Assembly (NCBI GenBank): GCA_028673005.1
Contig: CM054112.1
Location: 186,446,564 to 186,510,563, forward strand
Reading direction: 5' to 3'
Source: Tanypteryx hageni
Lineage: Eukaryota > Arthropoda > Insecta > Odonata > Petaluridae
Length of the DNA: 64,000 nucleotides
Position 1 is the first letter of the stretch; every line of letters starts with the position of its first letter. Under the pieces are notes generated by a model, which saw nothing but the letters and a program-made list of their open reading frames with translations, was not told where the DNA came from and ran no database searches. Shown here one piece after another: positions 12,170 to 24,289 of the stretch. A program made the position numbers and the translations under genes.

Positions 12170-14720
12170 GGAGAGAGGAAGGGTGGACTCTCTGATTATG
12201 CGAGAGGAGAGACTTCCTTTTATGGACTCCGCGGCCTCGTTATTATGCCGCCCCTCGGGGAATGGACGGGGAGGGAGAGCGAAGAGGGCGGAAGGGGAGC
12301 GCGATGCACGTGGAGAGTCGGGCTTTAACCTCTTTTTTTCAAACTCAACGAGATCCCTGATTAGATACCCGGACGAAGGGGAAAAACGCGGAGGGATTCT
12401 GGGTCTGGGGTAAGTGTGGAAAAAGAGAACAAAAAGTGTGAAAAGTATCAAGAAGGATGGATTTTTGTATCCGTGCCTCGACTTTTGAGATCTTCCTCGA
12501 TGCATAATTCTCACAACCATAAACGCCTCGCGTACTTAGATGCCGCATTAATTTGCATGTCTCTCGTGAACTGACCACATAAGACTTGCGTGACAAAAGC
12601 AATCGGAATAGGACTGGCCTCCGAGATAAAATAAGCTAAGTCGAAAGTCTCGTGACAACAATGTGAGGACTCGTTCCATAAACAGCTGAAAGATCAAAAA
12701 AAGGGAACCAACTGATACCACTAGGTAAATTTTAAGAAATAATCGATTGCCTTCCACTGGATATTGTTTGAAAAACGCTGCCTTATGGAGATTAAAACGC
12801 ATTTTCATACCCATATAGATTTATGGCATTTTGCAGGTTTTTCTTTGCCTATTTCTCATTCTCTTTCGTGAAAGTTTTCACGCGGCGGGTTTTTTTCGAA
12901 GGACATTCTAGGGTTTTTATCACACCTTTCCGCATTATTCTAGCGCCTTATAGTATACGTCTTTTTAAAATGAAAATGTATATTCTTCCATTTTACTGTA
13001 GAGCTCATATATGAAAATGAGCTAAGCGTGAGGAGGGGAGAAAGGAATCTATCACTTCCTCCGACTCCTGCGGTTGACACGCTGGGAGGGTCCAGATGTA
13101 CTCAACGAGTTCCTTTCCTCTCGTCGCTGCACGCCTCGTTGCCACTCAGGAAGAGACGTTCGTTTAAAACCATACAAGACGTACAAAGCCTTCCCCATTA
13201 GAAAGCGCGAGGGTGTTAAAATTCTACGCAATTATGCCGTAATTCACACTCGACACTAATCGAGGTGGCGCTTCTATAAAAGCGCTCATCCCACGCAACG
13301 CGTTCCGTTGAGTGTCACGCGTGTTCGGGACCCAGCTATTGCGCAATTGCCATCCACGAGCCCATCGTGGGGGGCGTGCGGGAACCATCCGAAATGTCCT
13401 GAAACTGGTACGAAGATAGAACTCGAATGATACAAAGAGATTTTCCATAAATAGAATCCCATCCCATTCCCATCCAGAATAAGCGCTGAATTAAGTATGA
13501 AAAATGAACTACGCAGACATTTCCAATAGCCGTAAAAAGATATACATCTAAAACAAATACTCAATTTTTTAATTTTTGATACTTGGAGAGCTTATTCTGG
13601 ATTCAATTTCGGCCATAGGACGAGCTCGATAATTCTGTAACGAATATTTGCCGTCGATTTTCTTATACGTTTACTTGAATGAGGGTCGTTTTTTCCTCAT
13701 CTTGGATTTTTTCCCATCCCTTAAGGGTGGATATTAAAGGGTCGATTGCATTTCCATCCACCGATAGATGATCAAAAAGGTGAATTGATTAATAAAATGG
13801 TTACGCATTAACCCTCTCGTACCTGACCTTAGCTTGAACTAACGATATGCTTAACTCAACGAATAAATTTTCTTCCAAAAATCATCCATCCATATTGGGT
13901 ACTTATGCTTAAAAATACGAGCTATTTAATGTTATTACAACGATAATGAAAAATATACTTATTTGAACTCGGACGATTATCAATCGATTAAAACATTGCG
14001 ACACTAATTCCGATTACGGTGGGAAGGCGACGAATGGTCAAGGGAGAGAAACGTTAAAACGTTCGCGGTCGCTTAAAACAAAACGAAATATTCCCGTTTC
14101 CCAAATAAGATTTAAATTTACGAAATATCCCCACCTCCCCAAAACCTATAATTTACGAATTATTTCTCCCACCACGCTTCCCAAATAAGCTTTTATTTTA
14201 CGACCGGAAACATCTTCCAATCCGATCGTGAACTTTCTGCTCGGGTGGGTATCTAATCGTGACAAGCACGTGTGTGACCCGCTCAAAAACTAACGACGAA
14301 TAAACAAACGAAAGCAAAAACGAACGCGATACAAAACGGGGAGGACGGCTTTATTTTTTTATTTTTCTACTTTCCGGATAGGAGGATTCCATTTAAAAAA
14401 GTTAAGATTTCGGAGTTGCGTAACGGAAGGAGTTTCCTCTCTCTCTCTCTCTCGACGGCGTCGATCAAAAAAAAATGAGTTACGGTTCTTCGTCATGGGT
14501 GCGGTGAAAGCCACCAAGCCACCCCGTGTGGATTAAGACGAGAAAAGATGCACACGAGATTAAAAACGAACGCCCACAACGAGAGAAAATCCTTGGTCAA
14601 GATCTAGCGACATGCGAAGATAAGAACGACGCATGTTACGATTCGATCGTTGTTTACTTAAAAAATACACATATGTATGTACACCTAAGGAATGCATATG
14701 TGCGTAAAACTATGTGTGCC
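12170..14720. other. Unique DNA, no gene recognised
   Basis: Immediately after the GA array the plus frame remains open to a GTAAGTG at 12410-12416, which looks like a splice donor. No acceptor can be placed upstream because of the repeat, so no exon is called. A palindromic ATTGCGCAAT lies near 13338. A CT run is present at about 14438-14453. No domain-bearing frame is seen on either strand. Confidence 0.55.
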
Positions 14721-14726
14721 TGTGTG

Positions 14727-14923
14727 AACTAAATTCTTGATCAAATATTTTGTCCGATAAACGGCCTTCGAAGGTGAAATCGCCTGCTGTGCCGATACGA
14801 CCGGAATGGAGTTTGGAAAAAATTAATACCCCCCCCCCTCTTTAAGTGGAATTATCTCTTGATCGGATATTGCGTCCCACAAACGACCTTCAAAAAGTGA
14901 AAACATCTCGATAACGCTATCCG
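14727..14923 (+). repeat. Old imperfect direct repeat, two copies about 120 bp apart
   Basis: A segment at about 14727-14800 (core TTCTTGATCAAATATTTTG, then CCGATAAACGGCCTTCGAAG and GTGAAATCGCC) is echoed at about 14847-14923 (TCTCTTGATCGGATATTG, then CCCACAAACGACCTTCAAAA and GTGAAAACATC). Identity is about 70 percent by eye. A C homopolymer near 14830-14838 separates the copies. This may be a decayed satellite or the interior of an old transposon. Confidence 0.6.
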
Positions 14924-14924
14924 C

Positions 14925-16964
14925 AAAGAAAAAATAAGGCAGCGGACTTGGCAGTGTAATTAATTAAGAAGAGCGGGCGTCGATAGCGTAACGGGATTGC
15001 CATCTGTCGGATTTCCGTTAAACTTATCCACCCTTCCGATGAACAATGACGAAAAGCAATGAAGAGGACGCGAACGAATTTGAAACTCGCTCGTTTCGAA
15101 AAGGAATTCGCTCCTACTAATAAATCTGCTGGGGAGAAATCACTATTGAGGCGATTCTAAAGATAAAAAACAACCCTTTCCTTCACGACTACGAGTTCGA
15201 ATCTCTCCAACGACGCGTGAAGATTTTTATTTGGGTTAAACCTTTCTCCGCTAACATCTGCTCTTCGTTATTTTCCCCCACACGACTTGTAAAAATTAAT
15301 CGGTAAATACAGACGTGAAGTAAATAAAGATATCCACGCCGCGGGGACAAAAAATCGAAAGGAATGGTTTATAAGCGTAGCGAAAAAGGCTTTGCCCTCC
15401 CGTCGAATCGATTCCACGAACTTTCGAAGGATCGACTGCTTAAGGGAGTTCATGAAAGCGGGTCATCGGTCACGGATGCTTGTCGCGGAAACTCGCTCTT
15501 TTGAAATCCTTCAGTCCGACGGTAGGACGCTAGATTCTTCGATTGCTGGGGAAACGAGAAAAGCACTCGCGCCCTGGTTATGTTTTTTCTTTCTTTCTTG
15601 GAAGGCGCGAAAACTACAGGCTGCAGACGACAAAGGCAATTAGCGCTGATGCTCGGGATTCCAGAAGCTTAAAACGAACGATTGATTTCTCAATGTTTAA
15701 CGCCCAGCTGCGCCAAAGAAGAGGTGCGCGTCCACGAACCGGAATTTGTTTTTCACGAAGCTACAATGATCGGTAAATGGCAATGCGAAGATTAATTTCT
15801 TTTAAATTATCCAGTAACTACACGCATATTAACGAGATGATAGACAAAAAATACACCACGCCATAACTACGACGAGTAACTGAGAACCAACTCGGCCCCG
15901 TTGCGACGTCTGAGAGGGGGTAAGAATAAAAAGATCAGGATTTTTGTGGTTTTAGTGCAAAAATTCACATCAGAAAACAGAATAAAGAAAACGAAAAGCA
16001 GGTCTACAGGATGAGTTGTACCATCGCATATACATAAGGAGATCATATCGACCGACTGCATATAGGTATTAAATATCCGCAATCTACACTTTCTCCTTCC
16101 ATTAAGATTCTTTTTTACGGAGAATATTTCTGAAACTACAAGTCTCATTAACGAAAAAGATAAAAGATACAAATTCCTACCTTGATGATACATTTAATTT
16201 CGTTAATAAACACTGAACACCACTGAAGAAAACGCTTGCGCATACCTTCCAATCTGGAGGTTTCCCGTGGTCTTTTCGCGTCAAACTCATTTTTACAACA
16301 TTCCCTTAACACTAAATATGAGGCTTTCGCCGATAACTATCTTTAAACTTTCTTTTCCGGAGGTTTCTCCAAAAATAATGATCTCCGAGTGAGGTGATGT
16401 GCTAAGAATAAGTTGTGACTTTGGGTAATTTACCTTCTATGACTGGCAACAATCGCCACACAACGAAATACAAAGAGAACCAAGAGATCTGAGATGTTAT
16501 CTTCGCCTTCCTTTCCAAACTTCTCCATCCTTAGCTTCTCTTTGTTTAACAGTCGTGATAAAGCGAATTCACAGTTCCATGCAAATGAGAATTGGAATGG
16601 AAACATTTCCCCTTCGTGAAGTTTAGAAAATGGCATTTTTAGGGAGGACTAATACAAAAGGGGCAATAAGCGATAAAACGCGACCCCGATACCCAAATCC
16701 GTCTCAAGATTAAGGAGAGAAAGATACGATCTCTTACACGTCCGAGACAAAATGCAATTTGTTCGAGCTGACAGCCACGAGGGGCGATCACATCGCGAAT
16801 CGCAATCTCGACTCAATTTGGCTGATTCTTATTGGCTTTTCAGTTGCCGCCTGCCGACAGTTATTACGTTGAGAATTTATTGTGAATGGTCAGACAGAGG
16901 GTTTCCATCTGTCGTTGTTACAATAGACTGGAACTACTTTGAACAAGATTTCGGAATAAAGTGT

Positions 16965-16995
<31 letters not shown>

Positions 16996-19900
16996 ATATA
17001 GTACTACTCACGGACACGGCAAGCGCTAGATCCTTTAGACCGTATAACCTCACGGATTGAGGATTGGATTGAAAATAACTGAAAGTAATGAATGCAAAGG
17101 CTACCAAAATATAAATCTCCCATAAAACACATTTTTAAGATGGAATCTCTATAAATCGTACCAAAGAGAGAGACGAAAATAATTCAAGGATTTCAAATCA
17201 AAGCGCATGGAAGAAAACGTAGAAAAAAATACCTTCCTCGAGTAATCCAAAACTTGGGCTTCAAAGATCTGACCGCATTTAATTTTGCAACGTATTTTCG
17301 TCATAATTATGCATTGCATTGCGTAACTGCGATTTTACTTAGCGGAAGACGCATAGATAGGATGCAATTTTAGACCAGGTAAGGTAAATAATAAGAGCGC
17401 AACCAAACACGACCACAGCAATACCGCTGAAAACGTTTCCCCTTAAGGACCTTTTTGAGGATGAAAGCATTAGGATAACAGGTCCGACTGGAAAAAAATA
17501 TCCCGTAACTCGCTCATCCCGGAATCCACGACCGTTTCGTCAAAAAAAATGCAAAATTCGCTTGATGCGACCCTTTTTAACATTTCCGCTGCCTACCGCT
17601 TATCCCCGCATCTAATGAGGGAAAATCTCTAACACGAACCAAGAGCGACCTTCATCACATCAACTCGAGAGCGAGGGAGAGAGAGAAAAAATAAACCTTT
17701 CAGGAGAGAGATAGAGAGAGAATCCTCTCCCAGGAAGCAATTTGCACCGCGTAAAATCCTCTTGTCACGGTTTCGCCGCCACGACCTCTCCCCAAAATGA
17801 AATAAAAAGATGGGGCGGAAAAAATCGACCGTAAAATGGTATATCGGGCGACATAACCTCCAGGAGCGGCTCGAGATACTGGACCACCTCACATTAGTAA
17901 ACTCTTACTAAGGACTCCGCTTGGGACGGCGAACGAGCAAATGAGAGGCACGGCCGAGAGCACATTACCCGGAAGTGTCCAGGAGAAATGGGAGAGATGG
18001 GTATGACAAGGGTCCTCCTCTCATCCCTTCTCTGCCACCGAAACGCCACCTCGTGAAACAAAAGGGAAAACGGTTCTCTCACTCCACTCGCCAAGGGCCG
18101 AATACTCGCCGTTCCCTTCTCGAGGGGAGGGAGGGTGCGGAAGAGAAGGTTGAGAGGAAAGTGGATTGTTGGATAGGATGCGCTAACAGCATTGGGTGCC
18201 ACGCTGTCCCGCATGGCTGCGGTCTAAGGAAACCCTCTCTCTCTCTTGAAAGAAACCTCATACGCACGAAATGGATACTGAGAATGGGGAGAGGGAGGGA
18301 GAGGATGCGAGTGTGATAAGCGCAAACGGCTAAACCGTAAATGCGACCACCAAAATACTGCGAACGAGCTCCCGACTCGCAACAATTACGGAAATACTGT
18401 GGCTGGTTGTTCAGACTACAATGCACTTCGGGGTGTGAATTAGGCTGGTTATTTCGCAGGTATGGGCCACGTAACCGACTCTTCATGAATTCCGCGAGGA
18501 GCAGACAAACCACTGCCTCGATTTTTCGAAAGAATTGAGTATATTCTGACTCCCGCTTAAAACTCTCGTAAAAAACCTGAAGAATGGCGATTACATGCGT
18601 GACACACTTATGAATCATCACAAAATTCAACCGCACGAGTGCGCATGAATTAACAATAAGGAAACGACAATCCGGTATCCCACAGCGGCTGCATTTCATT
18701 ACGCACCACGGTGACGCGCTAACGAAAGCGAGAATTCTCCGCAACTTACGCAATTAAACATTAGTTCATAAGCGCGTTTACGAATTACGACACGCGCGAG
18801 AATTATTGCGCAACGGAAAACATATATTTAAGCGCGCATAAAAAAGATGCAGCGAGAGCCGAGATCACGACGGATTTGAAAAATTGAAATACGGCGACGG
18901 GGCAAACACAAGAACCACGAAAAGCAACCGCGTCCTTCGCTGTCCGATTCTTTTTTCCTCTAATTATTTATGACCGCCGAGTTCTACATGTTAACGTAGC
19001 GTGAAGCATGAAACGCTACTTGAGGATGTCGTACGTCTCCATATTATTATCGATTTTTTTTATCTTTTCACTTCTTCATTTCACTTCAGCGCATTACTTC
19101 CGTTTCGGTCTGCCGAAGAGGTTTCACTTCGCGAGAGGTCACCGTTTCCTGTATGCCTCCAACTGCACTACGGCTTCCTTGACCTTTGCGAGCGACCTTG
19201 GCCGAAACCATTGTCTAAAAAAAAAGACACTTTAACAAATGGATAGAAAATAGGAAAACGACGAGACTGAAATCATGACCGAAATCCCTTTCGCGGACTC
19301 TAATGAACGCGATGACTAATGACCACGAAGGCATCAATCCGTGAGGAGAAAAATATGTTCCGCATTAGGAGTTCGGAATAACCCGCACTGGCGAACTGCT
19401 GCCGCGATTAATAATAACCCCACCGTCCTTTTCTGTTTTAATACGCTCCTTCGCGTTTTTAAGCCCTTCTCCGCGGAGAGAAACAATGGACCATCCATAG
19501 CAAACAAATCCTCCCCTCTCGTCAGTTTTTTTTATTCCAACGTACAAGCAGATACCAAAGCTGGATTTCTGCCACGGATAAACAGAAGAGATTTCATTGT
19601 CCGCGGAGTCTCGGGCGACGACAGGAATGATAATCTCTATTTATGTCGCAGTCTCGCGACAACCTTGACGAGGAAAGATTTACACTCCCGTTTCCAATGC
19701 ATGAACTCTCTCGGTAATACCCTTTTAAGGACAGTCGGAGGGTAGGAATTGATCCAAAACGTCCGATAATCCTAGCCTCTAGTCTTCCGTATAGAACCGA
19801 AAGGAATAGGGAAGCGGAATAAAATTTACAATTTTAATTAAGCGAAAGACTCGTGCGTATTTTACTGAGCCATTTTCCCGCGAGTTCGTGCTTCGATTAT

Positions 19901-20320
19901 GGAAGGAAAGAAAATGTTCGACGTAAAACCCTTCAGTAAGTTAATAGGTTTTTTAAGTATCATAAAAAAACTACGAAAACGATTTGACTAACATGAACCG
20001 CAAGCACGTACAAATTTCTTGCTAGTCCATGCTTCCCTATCACTAAAATGGAGGGAATAAAAAATCGAAGAGAGCCGAAATGATGCGAAGAGCGAGGTAA
20101 GAAAAGAACGGTCTGTGGAGATGAAAGGAGAAATTGCGAGCGATGATATAATAGAAGAGGGAACGGGTAAATGGAGATGATGGGCAAATTCAGGGTCTAA
20201 GGCGGGGAGAGAAGGATGGATGGATTCGTCAAGCGTCTCAGATAACGAAGAGGGAGAAAACAGAGAAAGAGTGGGGAAAACGATAGAACGATGAGATGTG
20301 CTGGATAACGCATCGCTCGA
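14925..20320. other. Unique AT-rich DNA, no gene recognised
   Basis: There is nothing identifiable over most of this stretch. A GT/GTAT microsatellite lies at about 16964-17000. The longest non-repetitive frame here is minus 18079-18753 (224 codons), with no recognisable domain, poor codon regularity and heavy overlap with a CpG-rich patch, so it is not called. A 75-codon frame at 19008-19235 begins like a secretory signal peptide and is discussed as a finding rather than annotated. Confidence 0.5.
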
Positions 20321-20331
20321 AAAAGTTAAGG

Positions 20332-20736
20332 CAGTGATTCCCAAATCTTTTGAAATTATGCCCCCCCCCTTTTGGTTATCACGAAACCCTCACGCCCCAC
20401 TCAGTTATTTGATTGAAATAAATATAACCGTTTGCACGCATACTAATATTATTGTTTATATGCATTTTACTAATTTGTTATTTAATACATATTTTGTAAC
20501 AGATTTATATTTTTGTTAATGATCAATTAACTCATAATTATTTACCCATATATCAGATGCATAATCATCATTCATTAAAAAATACGCATGAAAACAGTAT
20601 TATTTTATTGTATATTTTCAAATGAACAAAAAATGTCGGTATTTTCACATTAAAAATTGATTTCTTTCTCATGGCCTCACGCTCTCCCTTGTAAGCACCT
20701 CACCCCCCCCCCCCTCCCCCAGTTTGGGAACCACTG
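20332..20736 (+). mobile_element. Non-autonomous hAT-like transposon (MITE), 405 bp
   Basis: The left end starts CAGTGATTCCCAAA and the right end finishes TTTGGGAACCACTG. These are imperfect terminal inverted repeats of the kind found in many hAT-superfamily MITEs. The flanking 8-mers are AGTTAAGG (20324-20331) and AGTTAAGA (20737-20744). They match at 7 of 8 positions, as expected for the 8-bp hAT target duplication. The interior is AT-rich with C-runs near both ends and encodes no transposase, so it would depend on a hAT transposase supplied elsewhere. Confidence 0.85.
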
Positions 20737-21500
20737 AGTTAAGATGATCCCGAATTCGGCCGGGAAAATGTCAGGAAGGGGGAGGAGACGGGAAAATGAA
20801 ATAGAAACGCCATAACAGAATTAAGAGTACGTAATCTCGATTTCTATTCAACAAGAACTTGAACATTCCAACGACCTTACCTATTAACGCCGTAAAACGA
20901 CACTTCTCAAATCTTTCAGCCTTTGGGAAAAGATTAGGTTTCGCTTGATTCTCAAATATTTCCACACACAAAAGGAGTGAACATTTAATCCTATTTACGA
21001 ATGTAAAAATAAACGAATCTTCGACTCGAGACAAATCGTATTACGTTCTTACGCGGAAGTTTCACGACGGAATGCCTGTAGTCTGATAAATAAGTTAATA
21101 CAGCCGTTTAACGTTCTGACCGAATTCGAGCGTTCGCTTACGGTAGGAAAACGACCTGCAGTTCAAGAGGAGATTATTAGTAAGCTATTTTAGAGCAGAG
21201 AAGGAAAGAATATTTAACGAAAGAGGGAAGGTTGGAGGAAATGGAGAAAGGTTAATAGAGAAATGAAGGGAAAAAGAGTGAAAGAAGAGAAGCCAGACAT
21301 TTCCATTTCAAGGCGCAGCAGTTTCCAATTCCTCTTTTCCGGGAGAACAGTTGAAATCGTGAGAAAAAAACTTGGAGGTTTTCATGAGCCTCGTTAGTTA
21401 TATGCATGGAGTAACGCCAGGTGTTATGGCTTGGTAAGACAAACAAGAATTTAAAATTAACCAAAACTTAATAACGAAATTTAGAGATCAATTCACTTAC

Positions 21501-21625
21501 CTATTCTCCGCAGATATACAGGTGCTGTCTGTTATGATATAGCCTCAAGCGATCGTATTTGCTGTCTGGTGTAGGCCGCATTGCCTGTGATCCAGGAGGC
21601 TAAGCTAATTCCAGGATTAAGATCT
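21501..21625 (-). other. Candidate internal exon (poison, UTR or non-coding)
   Basis: Read on the minus strand, a strong acceptor (TTCTTTTGTGTTTTCTAG, with CTAAT branch-like words upstream) is followed by a 125-nt segment of clearly higher G+C than its AT-rich flanks. It then meets a near-consensus donor, AATAG/GTAAGTG. All three minus frames contain a stop inside it, so it cannot be an ordinary internal coding exon. It could be an untranslated or lncRNA exon, or a stop-containing poison cassette. If the alternative AG two bases further is used, one frame reads about 30 codons before TAA. No family is recognised. Confidence 0.35.
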
Positions 21626-22694
21626 CTAGAAAACACAAAAGAACGAGATTATTAGTTTAATAAAATACCGCGCCAATTTCAGCTATGAATAAAAATCACA
21701 AAACGCGTTAAAAATTGATAGATATTGCATAATGCATTGAAATTTTAAATAAAGTCGTCCGTGCATGGAACATATAAAAACAAAAATTCTTTTTTGAATC
21801 AATGTGTACATAAAACTACACAAACGTAAAGGAACACTATTCATTAAAGAGGAAGTTCCTACGAAATAAAGATCACGAAATTCAATACCGGTACGCTAGA
21901 CAGTATCGAATATACGCGAATAGGTCTTCATTCGAGTCCAACGCCCTTTAAAGGAGAAGAACTTGCATCAATTAAGCACTCAATAAAACCGTGACATCAA
22001 ATCAAAGCAGAAAAGACATAAAAAGAGCGATTTATAACGTACAACTGAGTAACAGAGAGTGAGATCTCGATTGTTAAAAGCTTTTTAGATACCGCTAGGA
22101 AGTCATCGCTTCTTTTCGACCCAGCATTTAATCCGATTTTCGAGGGATGAGCTCAGGTCACGGTCATCAAAGAATAACGTGGTAGGAAGAGAGAATGAGA
22201 GAGAGAGAGGAAAATAGGTGATATAGTGGAGAGAGAGAGAGAGCGAGAGAATAGGAAAGGTATAGAGCGAAAGAAATTGGTCGAGGGCCACTTCTAGTAA
22301 TTTAACAGACGAAAAAAGAAATAATGGAACGTCAATCATTCTTTTTCGGTTGGTAAAGAAGCGAGAAATTGAAAAATGGTGTACTGAATCGAATTAATAC
22401 GGGTGGTATAGGTAGGGATAGAGAAGACATCGCGAAGGCGGGACAAAGAAAGGGAAAGCCGAGAAATCTATCTATCGAAACCTTCTCAAGCGACCACGAC
22501 GAAAGGATCGGCGGTAGAATGAGACACTGAGGGAGGGCGGGAAGGAACATAGGGGGAGGGGAGGGAGGTTTGAATTGATCAAAGCCTCCTTAACTTGCGA
22601 GACTGGTACACTGTGAAAAACCTTGAATTTCTTTCTCCCACCCAACCAGTTTTCATAAAGAGCAAACCAAGGAGCGAGCTATTGAAGCGATTGG

Positions 22695-22740
22695 AGGGGG
22701 GAGATTGGGTGAAAGGGGGAGATTGGGCGAAAGGGGGAAG
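22695..22740. repeat. 18-bp tandem duplication
   Basis: The unit GGGGGAGATTGGGTGAAA is repeated immediately with one change (T to C), then a partial third GGGGG begins. This is a small tandem duplication in a purine-rich stretch. Confidence 0.8.
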
Positions 22741-24035
22741 AGATGGAGGCAGGGAAGAGAGGGGTGGGTAACTGTGCAAGGGGAAATCCTTCCGTACTGA
22801 ATAACGTTGGGGACACGATATGACGAGACGAGCACTGCTGGAAAGACAAAGGAGAGCTAAAGGAGGCTAATTTGACGTTTCAGTGGATCGAGTTTTAATT
22901 ATCAGACGTTTGCGCGCGCTCTTTTCGCAACGTTCGAAAATTAAAACGTCGGATTCATCACGTTAAGTCTAATCGAAAACAACGAGAAAGTAGAGCAATT
23001 CAAGCACTTTCAATTCATCCTCATGGTACTTGATTTTCCGTTCCGTTTCGCGCACAGAAGGCGAGTTGTCTTTCGCATTTTCTCACTTTTCTGCGCTAAA
23101 AATTCCCGAAAAGAGTCGACCATTTTTTTCCTTCTCAATCCGAGCGAAAAATGTGCGAAGTAATGCCTTGAAACGCTCCATTCGTTAAATCGCTTAATTT
23201 TTAGAAGGTTTTAGAGTGCAGCAATGGCGCTGAAGGATCTTTCGGTTTGCTCCCATAAAAGTATAATGAAAATTCCGCTAACTCGCGAGGTCGGTAGGCT
23301 ATCCATTTAATTTGAGTCACACACGGAGGATTAAACAACGGTTTCATGAGAATCTCTCAGAATTGGACAAATAAAACAGCGTTCTTAAAATTCGTCCATT
23401 AGCTCAACACGCCCCTTTTAGAAGACGTAACGGTTTTGGATCCCTCTGTTGCCGTCCCTATAGAAAAACAGAGCTTAATTGTATAATTAAGTCGACCGCT
23501 CTCCCGAGAGGGCTGCTCCGCGGTTCCGTTTTAATAATTTTCCGCCAGCTTGCCGAAAAAAACACGCACGCACGCACCGCTCGCGTATAGAACCCGCGGG
23601 TGCTTCCGAAAAATGTTTCGGTCAGTGATGTATTACCGAACCACACAATTTAACGGGGAAGCGGATGAGAATTCGAGAGCAATCTCGAGAAGACGAAAAA
23701 GACCGGCTTTGAAATCAAGAACAGCCGGTTTTTCGGAAGTGCAGACTGGCTCCTCGAAGTAATAACGTGCTATTTTTATGTCATACAGAGAGAAAATGGG
23801 CCTGTTAGATGGCCGGAGCGATGAGCTTTCCAAGAGGGCGGTCAACCCGGTTGATGTCTCCAATTAGGGGACTTTTACGGGGTAGTCGTTTGTCGCTTAA
23901 GCACCGCGTTATCCAACGAATTAGTCGATGGCGTATTCTTTTAGAGAAGACACGACCGAATCGCTCGTTTGATGCCACATTAGGGAATTCGGACGGTATA
24001 TGCTTTCATAATTACGAAACCGGCATTCTATAGAC

Positions 24036-24281
24036 CAGTGGTTCTTCAAGTTTCAATTGTCGCGGCCCTCTAAAATATCATGCGGCCCCCTTTGCATTGA
24101 AAATAGTAAAAATAAGAACTTTAATAAAACTTTCTTTACTGTATGGAACTATTACTATTTTTTTATAAAATCGTATTTCCTAAAATTCACTGATAAATAT
24201 GACTATTTGTGAAAATTTTATTTTTTGGCATTACACCTTACATTCAAAATAATTTTGCGGTCTCTTGTTTGAGAAACATTG
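24036..24281 (+). mobile_element. Non-autonomous hAT-like transposon (MITE), 246 bp
   Basis: The left end is CAGTGGTTCTTCAAGTTT and the right end is TTGTTTGAGAAACATTG. These are imperfect inverted repeats of the same general type as the element at 20.3 kb. GCGGCCC and GCGGCCCCC words follow the left end and TTTGCGGTCTC precedes the right end, as is common in these elements. The flanking 8-mers CTATAGAC (24028-24035) and CCAAAGAC (24282-24289) agree at 6 of 8 positions, so the target duplication is old or partly mutated. There is no coding capacity. Confidence 0.65.
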
Positions 24282-24289
24282 CCAAAGAC

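Larger units (their letters stand above)
20745..24027. other. Unique DNA with GA runs and a candidate exon, no gene named
   Basis: Apart from the candidate exon at 21501-21625 there is nothing I can name. GA runs occur at about 22195-22245. An 18-bp direct duplication with unit GGGGGAGATTGGG(T/C)GAAA occupies about 22695-22735. A minus-strand donor-like site (AATAG/GTAAGG) at 20881 follows a frame of 87 codons (minus 20771-21034), but that frame has no recognised domain. Confidence 0.5.

Noticed and set aside
11538..12520. Open frames of 291, 203 and 315 codons on both strands
   Set aside because: They come from the second GA array. The non-repetitive tail up to the GTAAGTG at 12410 cannot be tied to an acceptor or a known protein.
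15190..15230. GAGTTCGAATCTC, a B-box-like word
   Set aside because: No A box at a suitable distance and no T-stem or acceptor pairing, so it is not a tRNA or SINE.
17343..17378. Possible 35-nt plus-strand microexon between TTTACTTAG and CAG/GTAAGG
   Set aside because: All three frames have stops within the short segment and the acceptor's pyrimidine tract is weak.
18079..18753. 224-codon minus-strand frame
   Set aside because: It is the longest frame outside skewed DNA in the first third of the window. It has no recognisable domain and no supporting splice or promoter context, so it is treated as chance.
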